Assembly: GCA_947447665.1 (NCBI GenBank)
Contig: CANFJX010000006.1
Location: 62,001 to 126,000 of the forward strand
Source of the DNA: Bacteriovoracaceae bacterium
Lineage (GTDB): Bacteria > Bdellovibrionota > UBA1018
Length of the DNA stretch: 64,000 bases
Direction: 5' to 3'
Of this stretch, positions 37,392-46,487 are shown one piece after another (within the stretch, counting starts at the first letter, position 1; every line of letters starts with the position of its first letter). Both the position numbers and the translations under genes were made by a program. The notes under the pieces were generated by a model. That model was not told the DNA's origin. It searched no databases and saw nothing but the letters and a program-made list of their open reading frames with translations.

Positions 37392-38534
37392 CTAGCTTTT
37401 TTGCTCCAGCAAGTTCTTACCAATAATCAGTCTTTGAATCTGATTCGTTCCTTCAACAATTTGGAGCACCTTAGCTTCCCGCATGTAGCGCTCCACTGGA
37501 AAGTCCTGGGTATACCCCGAACCGCCCAAAATCTGAACGGCGTCTGTGGTTACTTTCATCGCCATATCCGTTGCAAAGAGTTTAGCCATGGCAGCCTCCT
37601 GAGTAAAAGACCAACCGCGGTCACGGAGCTGGGCTGCTTGATAAACCAACAGACGTGCGGCTTCCCACTGAACCGCCATATCCGCCAACATAAAAGATAC
37701 TCCCTGAAATTCGCCAATCGGCTTCCCAAATTGCTCTCGATGCTTGGCATGTCGAACTGCAATCTCGAGCGACGCGCCCGCAATTCCAAGTGCCGCAGCG
37801 GCAATCGTAATTCTGCCACTATCGAGAGCGGTCATTGCAACTTTAAAACCCTCGCCTTCGGCCCCCACTCGGTTTTTAGCGGGCAACCTCACTTGCTCCA
37901 GGACCAGTTCCATCGTATGGGACACCTGACATCCCATCTTTTTTTCTCGTTTACCCAGACTTAATCCCGGGGTTCCCTTTTCCATGAGAAAAGTCGAAAT
38001 ACCAGATGGACCAGGTCCTCCGGTGCGGGCCATCACCAAAATTACATCAGCCGAGTCGCCTTGAGTCACCCAATGCTTGGTGCCCTGCAAAACATAGAAA
38101 TCCCCGTCTCGTTGAGCCGTAGTTCTCAGACTCCCTGCATCCGAACCCGATCCAGCCTCAGATAAGCTAAATGCTCCGATCGCCCGACCCTCAGCCAGGG
38201 GCCGAATCCACTTTTCCTTCTGCTCCGGAGCTCCGAAACGACTCAAGATGACCTGAGGAAGCCCAGTCACTGCAACGCTAATCGCATACCCGGCACTCAC
38301 TCGCGCCAACTCCTCTAAAACGACAATATAATCTTGATATCCCAGTCCAGCGCCGCCAAACTCCTCGGCCACTGGAACTCCCGTGAGCCCGAGTTCACCC
38401 AAGGCGCGAATCCACTCAGGACGAAATTTTTCATCCATTTCGTCTTGCTCAATGAGGGGAAGCATCTCTTTTGTGGCAAACTTTCGAGTTAGATCTCTGA
38501 GCTGGCCTTGAGTTTCGGTTTCGGAATAGTCCAT
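37392..38534 (-). CDS. acyl-CoA dehydrogenase
   Basis: GAFSLSEAGSGSDAGSL, GTKHWVTQGDSADV, QILGGSGYTQDFPVERYMREAKVLQIVEGTNQIQ; start placed at MDYSETETQGQL because the longer ORF runs into mutL. Confidence 0.95.
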   Translation of the reverse strand: MDYSETETQGQLRDLTRKFATKEMLPLIEQDEMDEKFRPEWIRALGELGLTGVPVAEEFGGAGLGYQDYIVVLEELARVSAGYAISVAVTGLPQVILSRFGAPEQKEKWIRPLAEGRAIGAFSLSEAGSGSDAGSLRTTAQRDGDFYVLQGTKHWVTQGDSADVILVMARTGGPGPSGISTFLMEKGTPGLSLGKREKKMGCQVSHTMELVLEQVRLPAKNRVGAEGEGFKVAMTALDSGRITIAAAALGIAGASLEIAVRHAKHREQFGKPIGEFQGVSFMLADMAVQWEAARLLVYQAAQLRDRGWSFTQEAAMAKLFATDMAMKVTTDAVQILGGSGYTQDFPVERYMREAKVLQIVEGTNQIQRLIIGKNLLEQKS

Positions 38535-38592
38535 AGAGCCAACTCTAGAACAAGGATTGGGGAAAGCATAGACCCATGCCCAAAAAAAGAGT

Positions 38593-40443
38593 ATGAACGG
38601 GGGCGTGAAATCCGAAAATCGAATCAAAAGACTCCCCCCCGCCGTAGCCGAGAGAATCGCTGCCGGTGAGGTGATCGAACGCCCTGCCAGCGTGGTCAAA
38701 GAACTGGTTGAAAACTCGCTTGACGCAGGCGCGACAGAAATCTGCGTCCGTCTCGAGGACGGGGGTAAGAACCTCATTGAAGTGACCGATAATGGTCGCG
38801 GAATGAACCCCTCCGACCTTGCTCTGAGCATCGAACGACATGCCACCAGCAAACTCAATACTCTCGAGGACCTGGATCAAATCGCGACCTTAGGATTTCG
38901 AGGGGAAGCCCTCCCGAGCGTATCGGCCGTCTCCGAGGTCAGCATCATTTCTCGGACGATCGAGGGAGAGGCCGCCTTTGAACTCATCGCTGGTGATGTT
39001 GCCGATCGTGCGCTCAGCCCACCCTCCGCCCAGCGAGTCACCTTTGGACACTTCAACAATTCCCCTCACGGTACCCGAATTCAGGCCCGAGGACTTTTTT
39101 CTCAAGTGCCCGCCCGGCTGAAATTTCTAAAATCTCAAGCAGCAGAGGTTTCACAGGTACGTGAGTGGGTAGAACGCCTGGCCCTGGCCTATCCGCACGT
39201 CGGATTTCAGGTGTTCAGCGGAGAGAGAAAGTTGGTGAACTTACGCCCCCAGTCTGAACTGGAACGCGTACAGGAAGTCCTAGGAGAGGGGGAGGAATTT
39301 CCAGTCGTGGTCGCAGAAAATGATCAAGACGGATTCCGAGATCGAGGACTTAAAATCAAACTCTACTGGCTCCAAGGCTTGAGTTCTCCTCAAAATCGCC
39401 GCCTGGTTCAGATCGTCAACTCCCGATCCCTCCGTGATCGTTTTCTACAGCAAGCCCTCATGGCCCCATTTCGACAAAGCCTCCTGCCGGGACAGTTTCC
39501 CGCTCTAGCGCTCATGATCGAAATCAATCCAGCCGCCATTGACGTCAATGTTCACCCGACCAAATCCGAGGTACGTTTTTTAGAAAAGAGTAAAATTTTT
39601 GTCACGATCGACTCCCTAGTCAAAACGATGATTGCACGACATGGCGCACCTGGGAGAGTCCCATTAATGAATCCTCCCCCCAGTTCGAATTGGTCCGTTT
39701 CTGATTTTACTTTCGAGAGGCCGTTGACTCCAAGGATCGATCTCACGCCTGCGGCGCTGCCTTATGCGCCTCGCGAGGTGCCCCCCAGGCAAGAACCAAC
39801 ACCCCTCACACTGGAGTTTCCAGCGCTTGCCATGCCCCAAGCCTTGGATCGTCCTCCTTCTACGATCTTATTTCACACCTACCTCGTCTATGAAGACGGA
39901 AATGAATTAGTCCTCATCGATCAACATGCTGCTCACGAGCGGGTTAGATACGAGAAGCTCAAGAATCGAATCAAAGACTCCCCACACTCTCCTCCTCGCT
40001 CATCGCAAGCGCTGCTCATACCCGAAACCGCCAAGTTCAAGGAGGGAGAATTACCTCAGGCACAGGCTCGACTTCCACTCTTAGAGCGACTTGGTTTTGA
40101 AGCAGAGATTTTTGGTGAAGATACGGTTTTATTTCGGTCGATTCCGGCAGAATGGGGCCATCGTAACCTGAAAGTCAGACTGAAAAACCTGATAGAAAAA
40201 CTCTTAGAGATTGAGTCTCAAGACCCAAATCTGTGGATGGATGAAGCCCTCTTTGAATCCCTCGCCAGCGAAGCTTGTCACTCTGCAGTCCGAGCAGGAG
40301 ACTCTCTCACGCTCGCAGAGGCCCAACAACTCACTCGAGATTTATTCCTTTGTGAACATCCTTGGAATTGTCCCCATGGTCGTCCGACCGTGGTCCGGGT
40401 TCCCATGAGGAAATTGGAAGAGTGGTTTCAACGGAAATTATGA
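38593..40443 (+). CDS. mutL: DNA mismatch repair protein MutL
   Basis: IAAGEVIERPASVVKELVENSLDAGA, DNGRGM, GFRGEALPS; C-terminal QHAAHERVRYE. Confidence 0.97.
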   Translation: MNGGVKSENRIKRLPPAVAERIAAGEVIERPASVVKELVENSLDAGATEICVRLEDGGKNLIEVTDNGRGMNPSDLALSIERHATSKLNTLEDLDQIATLGFRGEALPSVSAVSEVSIISRTIEGEAAFELIAGDVADRALSPPSAQRVTFGHFNNSPHGTRIQARGLFSQVPARLKFLKSQAAEVSQVREWVERLALAYPHVGFQVFSGERKLVNLRPQSELERVQEVLGEGEEFPVVVAENDQDGFRDRGLKIKLYWLQGLSSPQNRRLVQIVNSRSLRDRFLQQALMAPFRQSLLPGQFPALALMIEINPAAIDVNVHPTKSEVRFLEKSKIFVTIDSLVKTMIARHGAPGRVPLMNPPPSSNWSVSDFTFERPLTPRIDLTPAALPYAPREVPPRQEPTPLTLEFPALAMPQALDRPPSTILFHTYLVYEDGNELVLIDQHAAHERVRYEKLKNRIKDSPHSPPRSSQALLIPETAKFKEGELPQAQARLPLLERLGFEAEIFGEDTVLFRSIPAEWGHRNLKVRLKNLIEKLLEIESQDPNLWMDEALFESLASEACHSAVRAGDSLTLAEAQQLTRDLFLCEHPWNCPHGRPTVVRVPMRKLEEWFQRKL

Positions 40444-41381
40444 AGATAGCTCCCGCATCGATTGGAATTCTGACCGGCCCAACTGCAACAGGGAAATCTT
40501 CGATCGCCTTAGATTGGGCGAGAAAATATCAAGATATTGAAATCATCAATGCAGACAGTCTCCTGGTCTACCGGCAGTTCAATATCGGCACTGCAAAACC
40601 CACCGCCGAAGAACTCCAAGAAGTTCCACACCACTTAATTGACATTCGAGATCCAAACCAAGTTTTTACGGCCGGTGAGTTCGTTCGAGCCGCAGAGGCT
40701 GCAATTTCTGGCTGTTTAGACCGCGGCAAAAAACCCTTAATCGTCGGCGGCACTGGATTCTATCTCCAGGCCCTCTTGTTCGGAATCTGGGATGCACCTG
40801 CAGCAGATCCTGAAACTCGCCGCCGACTCGAGGGACTCGACTTGCCCACGCTTTATGCTCAACTCAATGAGATCGATCCTATTTCTGCGCTGAGAATCGG
40901 AAAATCTGATCAATATCGACTGATTCGAGCGTTAGAACTTATCCATCTCTCGGGGCAAACACCCACTCAGCTCCAGTCACAAACGAGGAAGGACCCTGAC
41001 CCTCGTTTTCATCTCTGGATCTTGGATCGTGAGCAGGGAGACCTAAATCAACGCATTAAGAAAAGAACTGAAATCATGCTCCAAAGCGCTTGGATCGAAG
41101 AAGTCGAAACACTTCTCTCTCGATTTCCCGAATGCCGCCCCCTCCAGTCAGTTGGCTATGCCCAAGTCGTTCAGTACTTAAAGGGAGTTAAACCCCAAGG
41201 CAGAAAAATGCGAGAGGGAATCAGAGGACTCCAGGACGAGATCGAACTCGCCACTCGACAACTCGTAAAAAAGCAGAGAACCTGGTTCAAGAATCAAAGC
41301 AAGAAAGTCTCGCAGTCCCAGTGGTTTCAACTCGAAAAAGATCAGGACTTATTAGTAGAAACATTCAGAAGTAAAACCTGA
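40440..41381 (+). CDS. miaA: tRNA dimethylallyltransferase MiaA
   Basis: GPTATGKSSIALDWA, INADSLLVYRQFNIGTAKP, VGGTGFYLQALL; ATGA overlap with mutL. Confidence 0.96.
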   Translation: MKIAPASIGILTGPTATGKSSIALDWARKYQDIEIINADSLLVYRQFNIGTAKPTAEELQEVPHHLIDIRDPNQVFTAGEFVRAAEAAISGCLDRGKKPLIVGGTGFYLQALLFGIWDAPAADPETRRRLEGLDLPTLYAQLNEIDPISALRIGKSDQYRLIRALELIHLSGQTPTQLQSQTRKDPDPRFHLWILDREQGDLNQRIKKRTEIMLQSAWIEEVETLLSRFPECRPLQSVGYAQVVQYLKGVKPQGRKMREGIRGLQDEIELATRQLVKKQRTWFKNQSKKVSQSQWFQLEKDQDLLVETFRSKT

Positions 41382-41395
41382 GGAAAGGAACTTGA

Positions 41396-42259
41396 ATGGA
41401 ACCGTACACCTATCCAACTCGGCGAGTAATCGTCGTTTCTGATGGCACCGGAGAAACTGCCGCCCAAATGGCGAAAGCCGCCATGATCCAATTTGGTGAC
41501 CGGAACATCTACTACACTCGCTACAAAAATGTTCGAAATGAAGCTCAGATCGAAGCCATCTGCGAGGATGCGGCAGCCCACCGAGACTTATTAATCTACA
41601 CCATTGTGTCTCCCAGTCTCCGCGCCTATTTATCTAACCGTGCCCGCGAAAAAGCGATACCCTGCGTCGACCTACTCGGTCCCCTCCTCGTGGGACTAGC
41701 CAATTATTTTGGCTATGAACCCAAATCCATCGCAGGTCTCCTCCATGACGTTAATGACAGCTACTTTGAGCGCATCGCCGCCATGGAATACACGATCGCT
41801 CACGACGACGGCAAGGACCTCACCGGCCTAGAAAAAGCCGACGTAATTATTTTAGGAATCTCCAGAACATCGAAAACACCCCTCTCGATGTACCTCTCTC
41901 ACCAAGGATGGAAAGTAGCTAATATTCCTCTTATTCGTGGGTTTGAGCTGCCTCCAGAACTCCTCGTCATCGACCAAAAGAGGATCGTCGCACTTACGAT
42001 CGACGCTCAAAATCTCGCTGCTATTCGAAGGGCCCGACTTCAGAGACTCGGACACCATGAAGGCGGCGAGTACGCTGATCCAGAGAAGGTAAATGAGGAA
42101 ATCGAGTATGCCAATCAGATTTTCAAGAAGAACCGGCGCTGGCCAGTTTTCAACGTCACGGGTAAAGCACTAGAAGAAACCGCCTCTGAAATTATCAAGC
42201 TCATGGCCTCTCGGCGACTGACCCCGCCCCACTCATTTGAGGGCATGGCCCCAAGATGA
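41396..42259 (+). CDS. pyruvate, phosphate/water dikinase regulatory protein (DUF299 kinase/pyrophosphorylase)
   Basis: VVSDGTGETAAQMAKAAMIQF, EYTIAHDDGKDL, ILGISRTSKTPLSMYLSHQGWKVANIPL. Confidence 0.94.
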   Translation: MEPYTYPTRRVIVVSDGTGETAAQMAKAAMIQFGDRNIYYTRYKNVRNEAQIEAICEDAAAHRDLLIYTIVSPSLRAYLSNRAREKAIPCVDLLGPLLVGLANYFGYEPKSIAGLLHDVNDSYFERIAAMEYTIAHDDGKDLTGLEKADVIILGISRTSKTPLSMYLSHQGWKVANIPLIRGFELPPELLVIDQKRIVALTIDAQNLAAIRRARLQRLGHHEGGEYADPEKVNEEIEYANQIFKKNRRWPVFNVTGKALEETASEIIKLMASRRLTPPHSFEGMAPR

Positions 42260-42296
42260 CATCATTCTGAAAAGGTGATAGCTTGGCAGAGGTCGA

Positions 42297-43250
42297 TTGA
42301 CAGCAAGGAGGTCGGGGATGGCTCGTGGATCAAAAGTATGGTGGAATGGCAAAGTACTTCCAGTCGAAGAGGCTAAAATTAGCCTTTTCACGCATGCACT
42401 GCATTACGGCGTCGGGGCATTTGAGGGAATCCGTGCGTACCGCCAAGCCTCGGGAAAGGGCGCTGTTTTTCGGCTCCAGGAACACATCGAGCGACTTTAC
42501 GAAAGTTGTAAAATTATCGACATTCAAATTCCCTTCTCACCCGAGGAGCTGGTCGAGGCCAGCCTTGAAACCTGTCGGGCCAATCAATTTGAAGAATGCT
42601 ACATTCGCCCCATCGTCTATATTGCAGACGGTCCACTCGGGGTCAATCCCGGCACTCATCCCCCGATCGATGTCGCAATTTTGAACTGGGAATGGGGAAG
42701 TTATCTCGGCGACCAAGGCAAGAACGAAGGGACTCGATTGAAGATCTCTAGTTTCGTTCGCCCACACGTCAATTCATCGATGACCAAAGGCAAGATTACT
42801 GGGCAGTACGTCAATGGGGTTCTCGCCAAAAAAGAAGCGATTGCTGCAGGGTTTGATGAGGCGCTATTACTTGATCCTGAGGGTTACCTCACGGAAGGCA
42901 GTGGAGAAAACATTTTCGTAGTCAAAGACGGGCGAGTTAAAACGACCGCTCTTACCTCAATTCTCAGCGGAATCACCCGAAAAACCGTGATCGAGTACCT
43001 CCAGTCTAAAAAGTACCCGATTGAGGAGGCTCGTTTTACCCGAGATGAGGTTTGGTGCGCAGATGAGGTTTTCCTTACCGGAACAGCGGCTGAAATCACG
43101 CCTGTAAAAGAAATCGACTACCGTCTCATCGGCAAGGGTAACTACCTCGGCAAACCCGGACCCATCACCCAAGATGTTCAAAAGGCTTATCAGGCCATTG
43201 TCCGAGGAGAACTGCCTGAGTTTTCGAAGCGCTGGCTCACCCCGATCTAG
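42297..43250 (+). CDS. ilvE: branched-chain amino acid aminotransferase
   Basis: HALHYGVGAFEGIRAY, YIRPIVYIADG, EALLLDPEGYLTEGSGENIFVVKDG. Confidence 0.96.
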   Translation: MTARRSGMARGSKVWWNGKVLPVEEAKISLFTHALHYGVGAFEGIRAYRQASGKGAVFRLQEHIERLYESCKIIDIQIPFSPEELVEASLETCRANQFEECYIRPIVYIADGPLGVNPGTHPPIDVAILNWEWGSYLGDQGKNEGTRLKISSFVRPHVNSSMTKGKITGQYVNGVLAKKEAIAAGFDEALLLDPEGYLTEGSGENIFVVKDGRVKTTALTSILSGITRKTVIEYLQSKKYPIEEARFTRDEVWCADEVFLTGTAAEITPVKEIDYRLIGKGNYLGKPGPITQDVQKAYQAIVRGELPEFSKRWLTPI

Positions 43251-43281
43251 GTAGAGCTCGCCTCATATTTTTTGAGACCTC

Positions 43282-44499
43282 CTACCCAGACTTAGGTCCA
43301 CTTTTTGAGGGATGCGGCGCGTTCTGTTGCAACTGAAGTCGAACTTGCTCAATTGCCTGATTCACGGTCAAACTCTTCATACAGGGGTAGTAATGGCACG
43401 CTGACCCAAGGCACTTGAAATCCTGACCACAATAAACTTCTGGAACCAGAACACTGGCCCGAGACTCATCTAATAAATAAGGTCCCCATCGAATCGCACT
43501 TTGAACGCGAATGGGCGGAAAAAAAGTAAGCACAGGAATTCCAAGCGCCACCGCCAAATGAAGCGGGCCCGTACTTGGTACAACCACAAGGTGCGCATGC
43601 TTAAACAGCCCAGCCAGGAAATCAATCGGGCGGCCTTCGGTATTTCGGAAAAAGATCAGCTTTCCCGGGGCTTTCTCCAAGCGGGGGACCGTCTCTTTTT
43701 CCATCTCATCTAAAAGTCCGACCTCATGGGAGCCGCCCGTGACGAGGACCTGAAACCCCTCTTGCACCAGGGATCTAGCAAGATCGTGATAAGAGGTATC
43801 CGGCCAGTTCAAGGCTGATCCACCCATTCCTGGGTGAATAATAATAGTCGGACGCCCCTCGGGCCGCCAACCTTGCTCTTGGAGCCACTGTTGAGCCCGC
43901 CCCAACTCGGTCTCTGAGACATGGACTTGGGTGGGAATCGATCTGGAACGCGGCAGAATACCAATTCTTTTCAAAAGCTGGAGGTTGTAGTCAGCTTCGT
44001 GCATTTCGACCTGGGAACGTCGTTGCCGAATGCCGAGATTATAAAAAAGATAAGAATGCATCTTACTCAAAGGCCCCACTCGGCGCGAAACTCCGGCGAA
44101 ATAAGTTGCGGCAGCAATTTTCCAATTCGATTGAAGGGCAATCGAAAAACGAAAATCCCTCACCTTGAGATCTGAAACCAATTGCCAAAATCCGTGGAAG
44201 CCAGCGTGCCGTCCCTCAGGAGCAAAAATCAAAACGTCATCAACCGGAGCCAATCCCCTTAAAATAGGAGCAACGCCTTCTTTAACTAAAATCGTGAGCT
44301 TGATCTTTGGGTATTTTTGTTTAATGACCTCAAGTACTGGCGTGGACAGAATCACATCCCCGAGTCGATCCGGACGAATCACTAGAAGATGAACTTCCTC
44401 GGTCCTGAGCATTTTTCTTAAACGATGAAATGCACTTGAATGCGTTTTCGGGGATTGAAACCGGAAAAACCTCCAGCCTCTCAGAAATCTTGGCAGCAT
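43282..44499 (-). CDS. GT9 ADP-heptose:LPS heptosyltransferase-like glycosyltransferase
   Basis: VIRPDRLGDVILSTPVL, IIIHPGMGGSALNWP, VVPSTGPLHLAVALGIPVLTFF. Confidence 0.92.
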   Translation of the reverse strand: MLPRFLRGWRFFRFQSPKTHSSAFHRLRKMLRTEEVHLLVIRPDRLGDVILSTPVLEVIKQKYPKIKLTILVKEGVAPILRGLAPVDDVLIFAPEGRHAGFHGFWQLVSDLKVRDFRFSIALQSNWKIAAATYFAGVSRRVGPLSKMHSYLFYNLGIRQRRSQVEMHEADYNLQLLKRIGILPRSRSIPTQVHVSETELGRAQQWLQEQGWRPEGRPTIIIHPGMGGSALNWPDTSYHDLARSLVQEGFQVLVTGGSHEVGLLDEMEKETVPRLEKAPGKLIFFRNTEGRPIDFLAGLFKHAHLVVVPSTGPLHLAVALGIPVLTFFPPIRVQSAIRWGPYLLDESRASVLVPEVYCGQDFKCLGSACHYYPCMKSLTVNQAIEQVRLQLQQNAPHPSKSGPKSG

Positions 44500-44521
44500 C
44501 GCATCCAGTCTCCCAAATCGT

Positions 44522-45241
44522 TCAACTTAATCGCTCCATGACCCATTTCTCCATCGTATCGACTACCTGATCCAAAGTCATCTGACTCGTGTCCAACTCA
44601 ATGGCATCCTGCGCCTTTTTGAGTGGGGCAACAGCCCGGGTCGAGTCCACGCGGTCTCGCTCCATAATCTGGGCCTTGACCTCCTCAAACGAAGGTGCGT
44701 CTGATCCGACCGCCTCAAGCTCAATGAGACGACGCTTGGCCCGCTCATCGACACTGGCATTGAGAAAAAATTTCACATCCGCATCGGGGAAAATCACTGT
44801 GCCGATATCTCGCCCCTCTAAAATGGAACGACCATGGCACCCCAGTCTCCGCTGCAATCCCACCAGCGCAGCCCGCACTTCGGGTATCGAAGAAACGCGA
44901 GATGAGGTCATGGTCACCTCGGGCGTCCGAATATGATCCGTCAAATCCTCGCCATTGGCAAAGATCCGATTAGCCGGATTTTTGTCTGGATTGCGCCGAA
45001 ACTCTAAATGAACCGAACTCGCCAACTGAATGGCGAGAGATCTCTCATCGCCCATCGACGAATCCTTCAACTGCTCCAAGACCAAATATGCAACCGCACG
45101 ATAAAGTGCCCCTGTATCCACGTGAATAAAGCCCAGACGGTCAGCCAGACGGCGAGTTGCCGTACTCTTGCCGGTACCTGCTGGACCATCAATCGCGATC
45201 ACCGGACCCAATTTTGGAACTCCCACGATCGACCCCTCCAT
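44522..45241 (-). CDS. cmk: cytidylate kinase
   Basis: IDGPAGTGKSTATRRLADRLGFIHVDTGALYRAVAY, GRDIGTVIFPDADVKFFL. Confidence 0.96.
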   Translation of the reverse strand: MEGSIVGVPKLGPVIAIDGPAGTGKSTATRRLADRLGFIHVDTGALYRAVAYLVLEQLKDSSMGDERSLAIQLASSVHLEFRRNPDKNPANRIFANGEDLTDHIRTPEVTMTSSRVSSIPEVRAALVGLQRRLGCHGRSILEGRDIGTVIFPDADVKFFLNASVDERAKRRLIELEAVGSDAPSFEEVKAQIMERDRVDSTRAVAPLKKAQDAIELDTSQMTLDQVVDTMEKWVMERLS

Positions 45242-45244
45242 TCA

Positions 45245-46369
45245 TCACCTCTTTAACAATTTCTCTAAAACCTTGAGCGCCCTCTGATTCTCTGCAGGCG
45301 TACCGATCGAAATCCGTAACGCTTGAGCGAGGCCATAGTTAGCTACTGGGCGCAAAATCACTCCCTGAGTGAGGCATTTTTGAAAAAGATCCACACCCGA
45401 GAGCCCAAAGCCCGCTTGAGCGTCAATCAGAATAAAGTTACCCTGGCTCTTCCAGAACGGAACTCCCATGGCCAGAAGCTTCGCCTCCCAAAGCTTCATT
45501 CCGACTTGATTCATTTTCAGCGACTCCTCGACAAACTCCCGATCCTGAAGTGCTGCAATCGCACCAATCAAGGCAAGCGAACTGAGATTAAAAGGTTGCC
45601 TCACCTTCTCCAAGAGGGCGACAATTTCTGCGGACGCAATGCCGTATCCGACCCGAAGTCCAGCCAAACCATAAACCTTAGAAAACGTCCTTAAAATCAC
45701 CAGATGCGGATAATCTTTAAGAAACTCCTTCGGATTCGGGCAATCCGGGGCTGTAATGTACTCGCCATAGGCGTCGTCCAAAACTACCAAGACTGACCCA
45801 CCTCGAATGAGCATCATTTCTCGAAAAAATCGGTCCAACTCACTACGGGAGAGATAAACTCCGGTAGGATTATTAGGGTTGGCTAAAAAAACCAACTTAA
45901 CACTTTCAGTGCTCTTCACCAAGTGGATCAAAGCATCTAGGTTGCACTTGAGTCCGTCATCAATCGGTGCAACGAGCGTGGAAACACCATGAATTTGGGC
46001 ACATATCTGATAAGCAACAAAAGCAGCACGATGAATTACGATCGACTCCCCGGCGACGCAGAACGTTCGTATCAAAAGATCGATAATCTCGTTGGACCCA
46101 TTTCCTAGAACCAAATTCTGAGAAAACACACCCTCGCTTGCGCTCAGGGCCTGCTTAAGACCAAAACCACTTGCATCTGGGTATCGATGGAGCTGACTCA
46201 GGTACTTACGAATTGCCGCCACAGCCTTGGGACTAGGCCCGAGGGGATTTTCATTGGATGCGAGCTTGACGACTTTCTTAATCTTGTACTCGCGCTGGGT
46301 CTCCTCAATGGGCTTACCCGGCACGTAGGGCACCAAAGAACGAATATAATCAGGAACTTGAAGGGTCAT
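45245..46369 (-). CDS. hisC: histidinol-phosphate aminotransferase
   Basis: KLASNENPLGPSPKAVAAI, NPNNPTGVYLS, RTFSKVYGLAGLRVGYGIA. Confidence 0.94.
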   Translation of the reverse strand: MTLQVPDYIRSLVPYVPGKPIEETQREYKIKKVVKLASNENPLGPSPKAVAAIRKYLSQLHRYPDASGFGLKQALSASEGVFSQNLVLGNGSNEIIDLLIRTFCVAGESIVIHRAAFVAYQICAQIHGVSTLVAPIDDGLKCNLDALIHLVKSTESVKLVFLANPNNPTGVYLSRSELDRFFREMMLIRGGSVLVVLDDAYGEYITAPDCPNPKEFLKDYPHLVILRTFSKVYGLAGLRVGYGIASAEIVALLEKVRQPFNLSSLALIGAIAALQDREFVEESLKMNQVGMKLWEAKLLAMGVPFWKSQGNFILIDAQAGFGLSGVDLFQKCLTQGVILRPVANYGLAQALRISIGTPAENQRALKVLEKLLKR

Positions 46370-46487
46370 TCTTCATTTACATCATGTTAAACAGGAGGAC
46401 GCAACCCCGTAAAGAGGCTAAGCATCCGATCTACCCGGACAGCAAATGCAGGGTAACTTCATTCATCTGAACTCAGGGAGTGTGGTT

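Noticed and set aside
37254-37964. 236-aa plus-strand ORF
   Set aside because: Antisense to pgi and acyl-CoA dehydrogenase genes that both show clear motifs; no domain in the antisense product.
38535-38858. N-terminal extension of the acyl-CoA dehydrogenase ORF
   Set aside because: Antisense to the conserved start of mutL and lacking family similarity; true start is MDYSETETQ at 38534.
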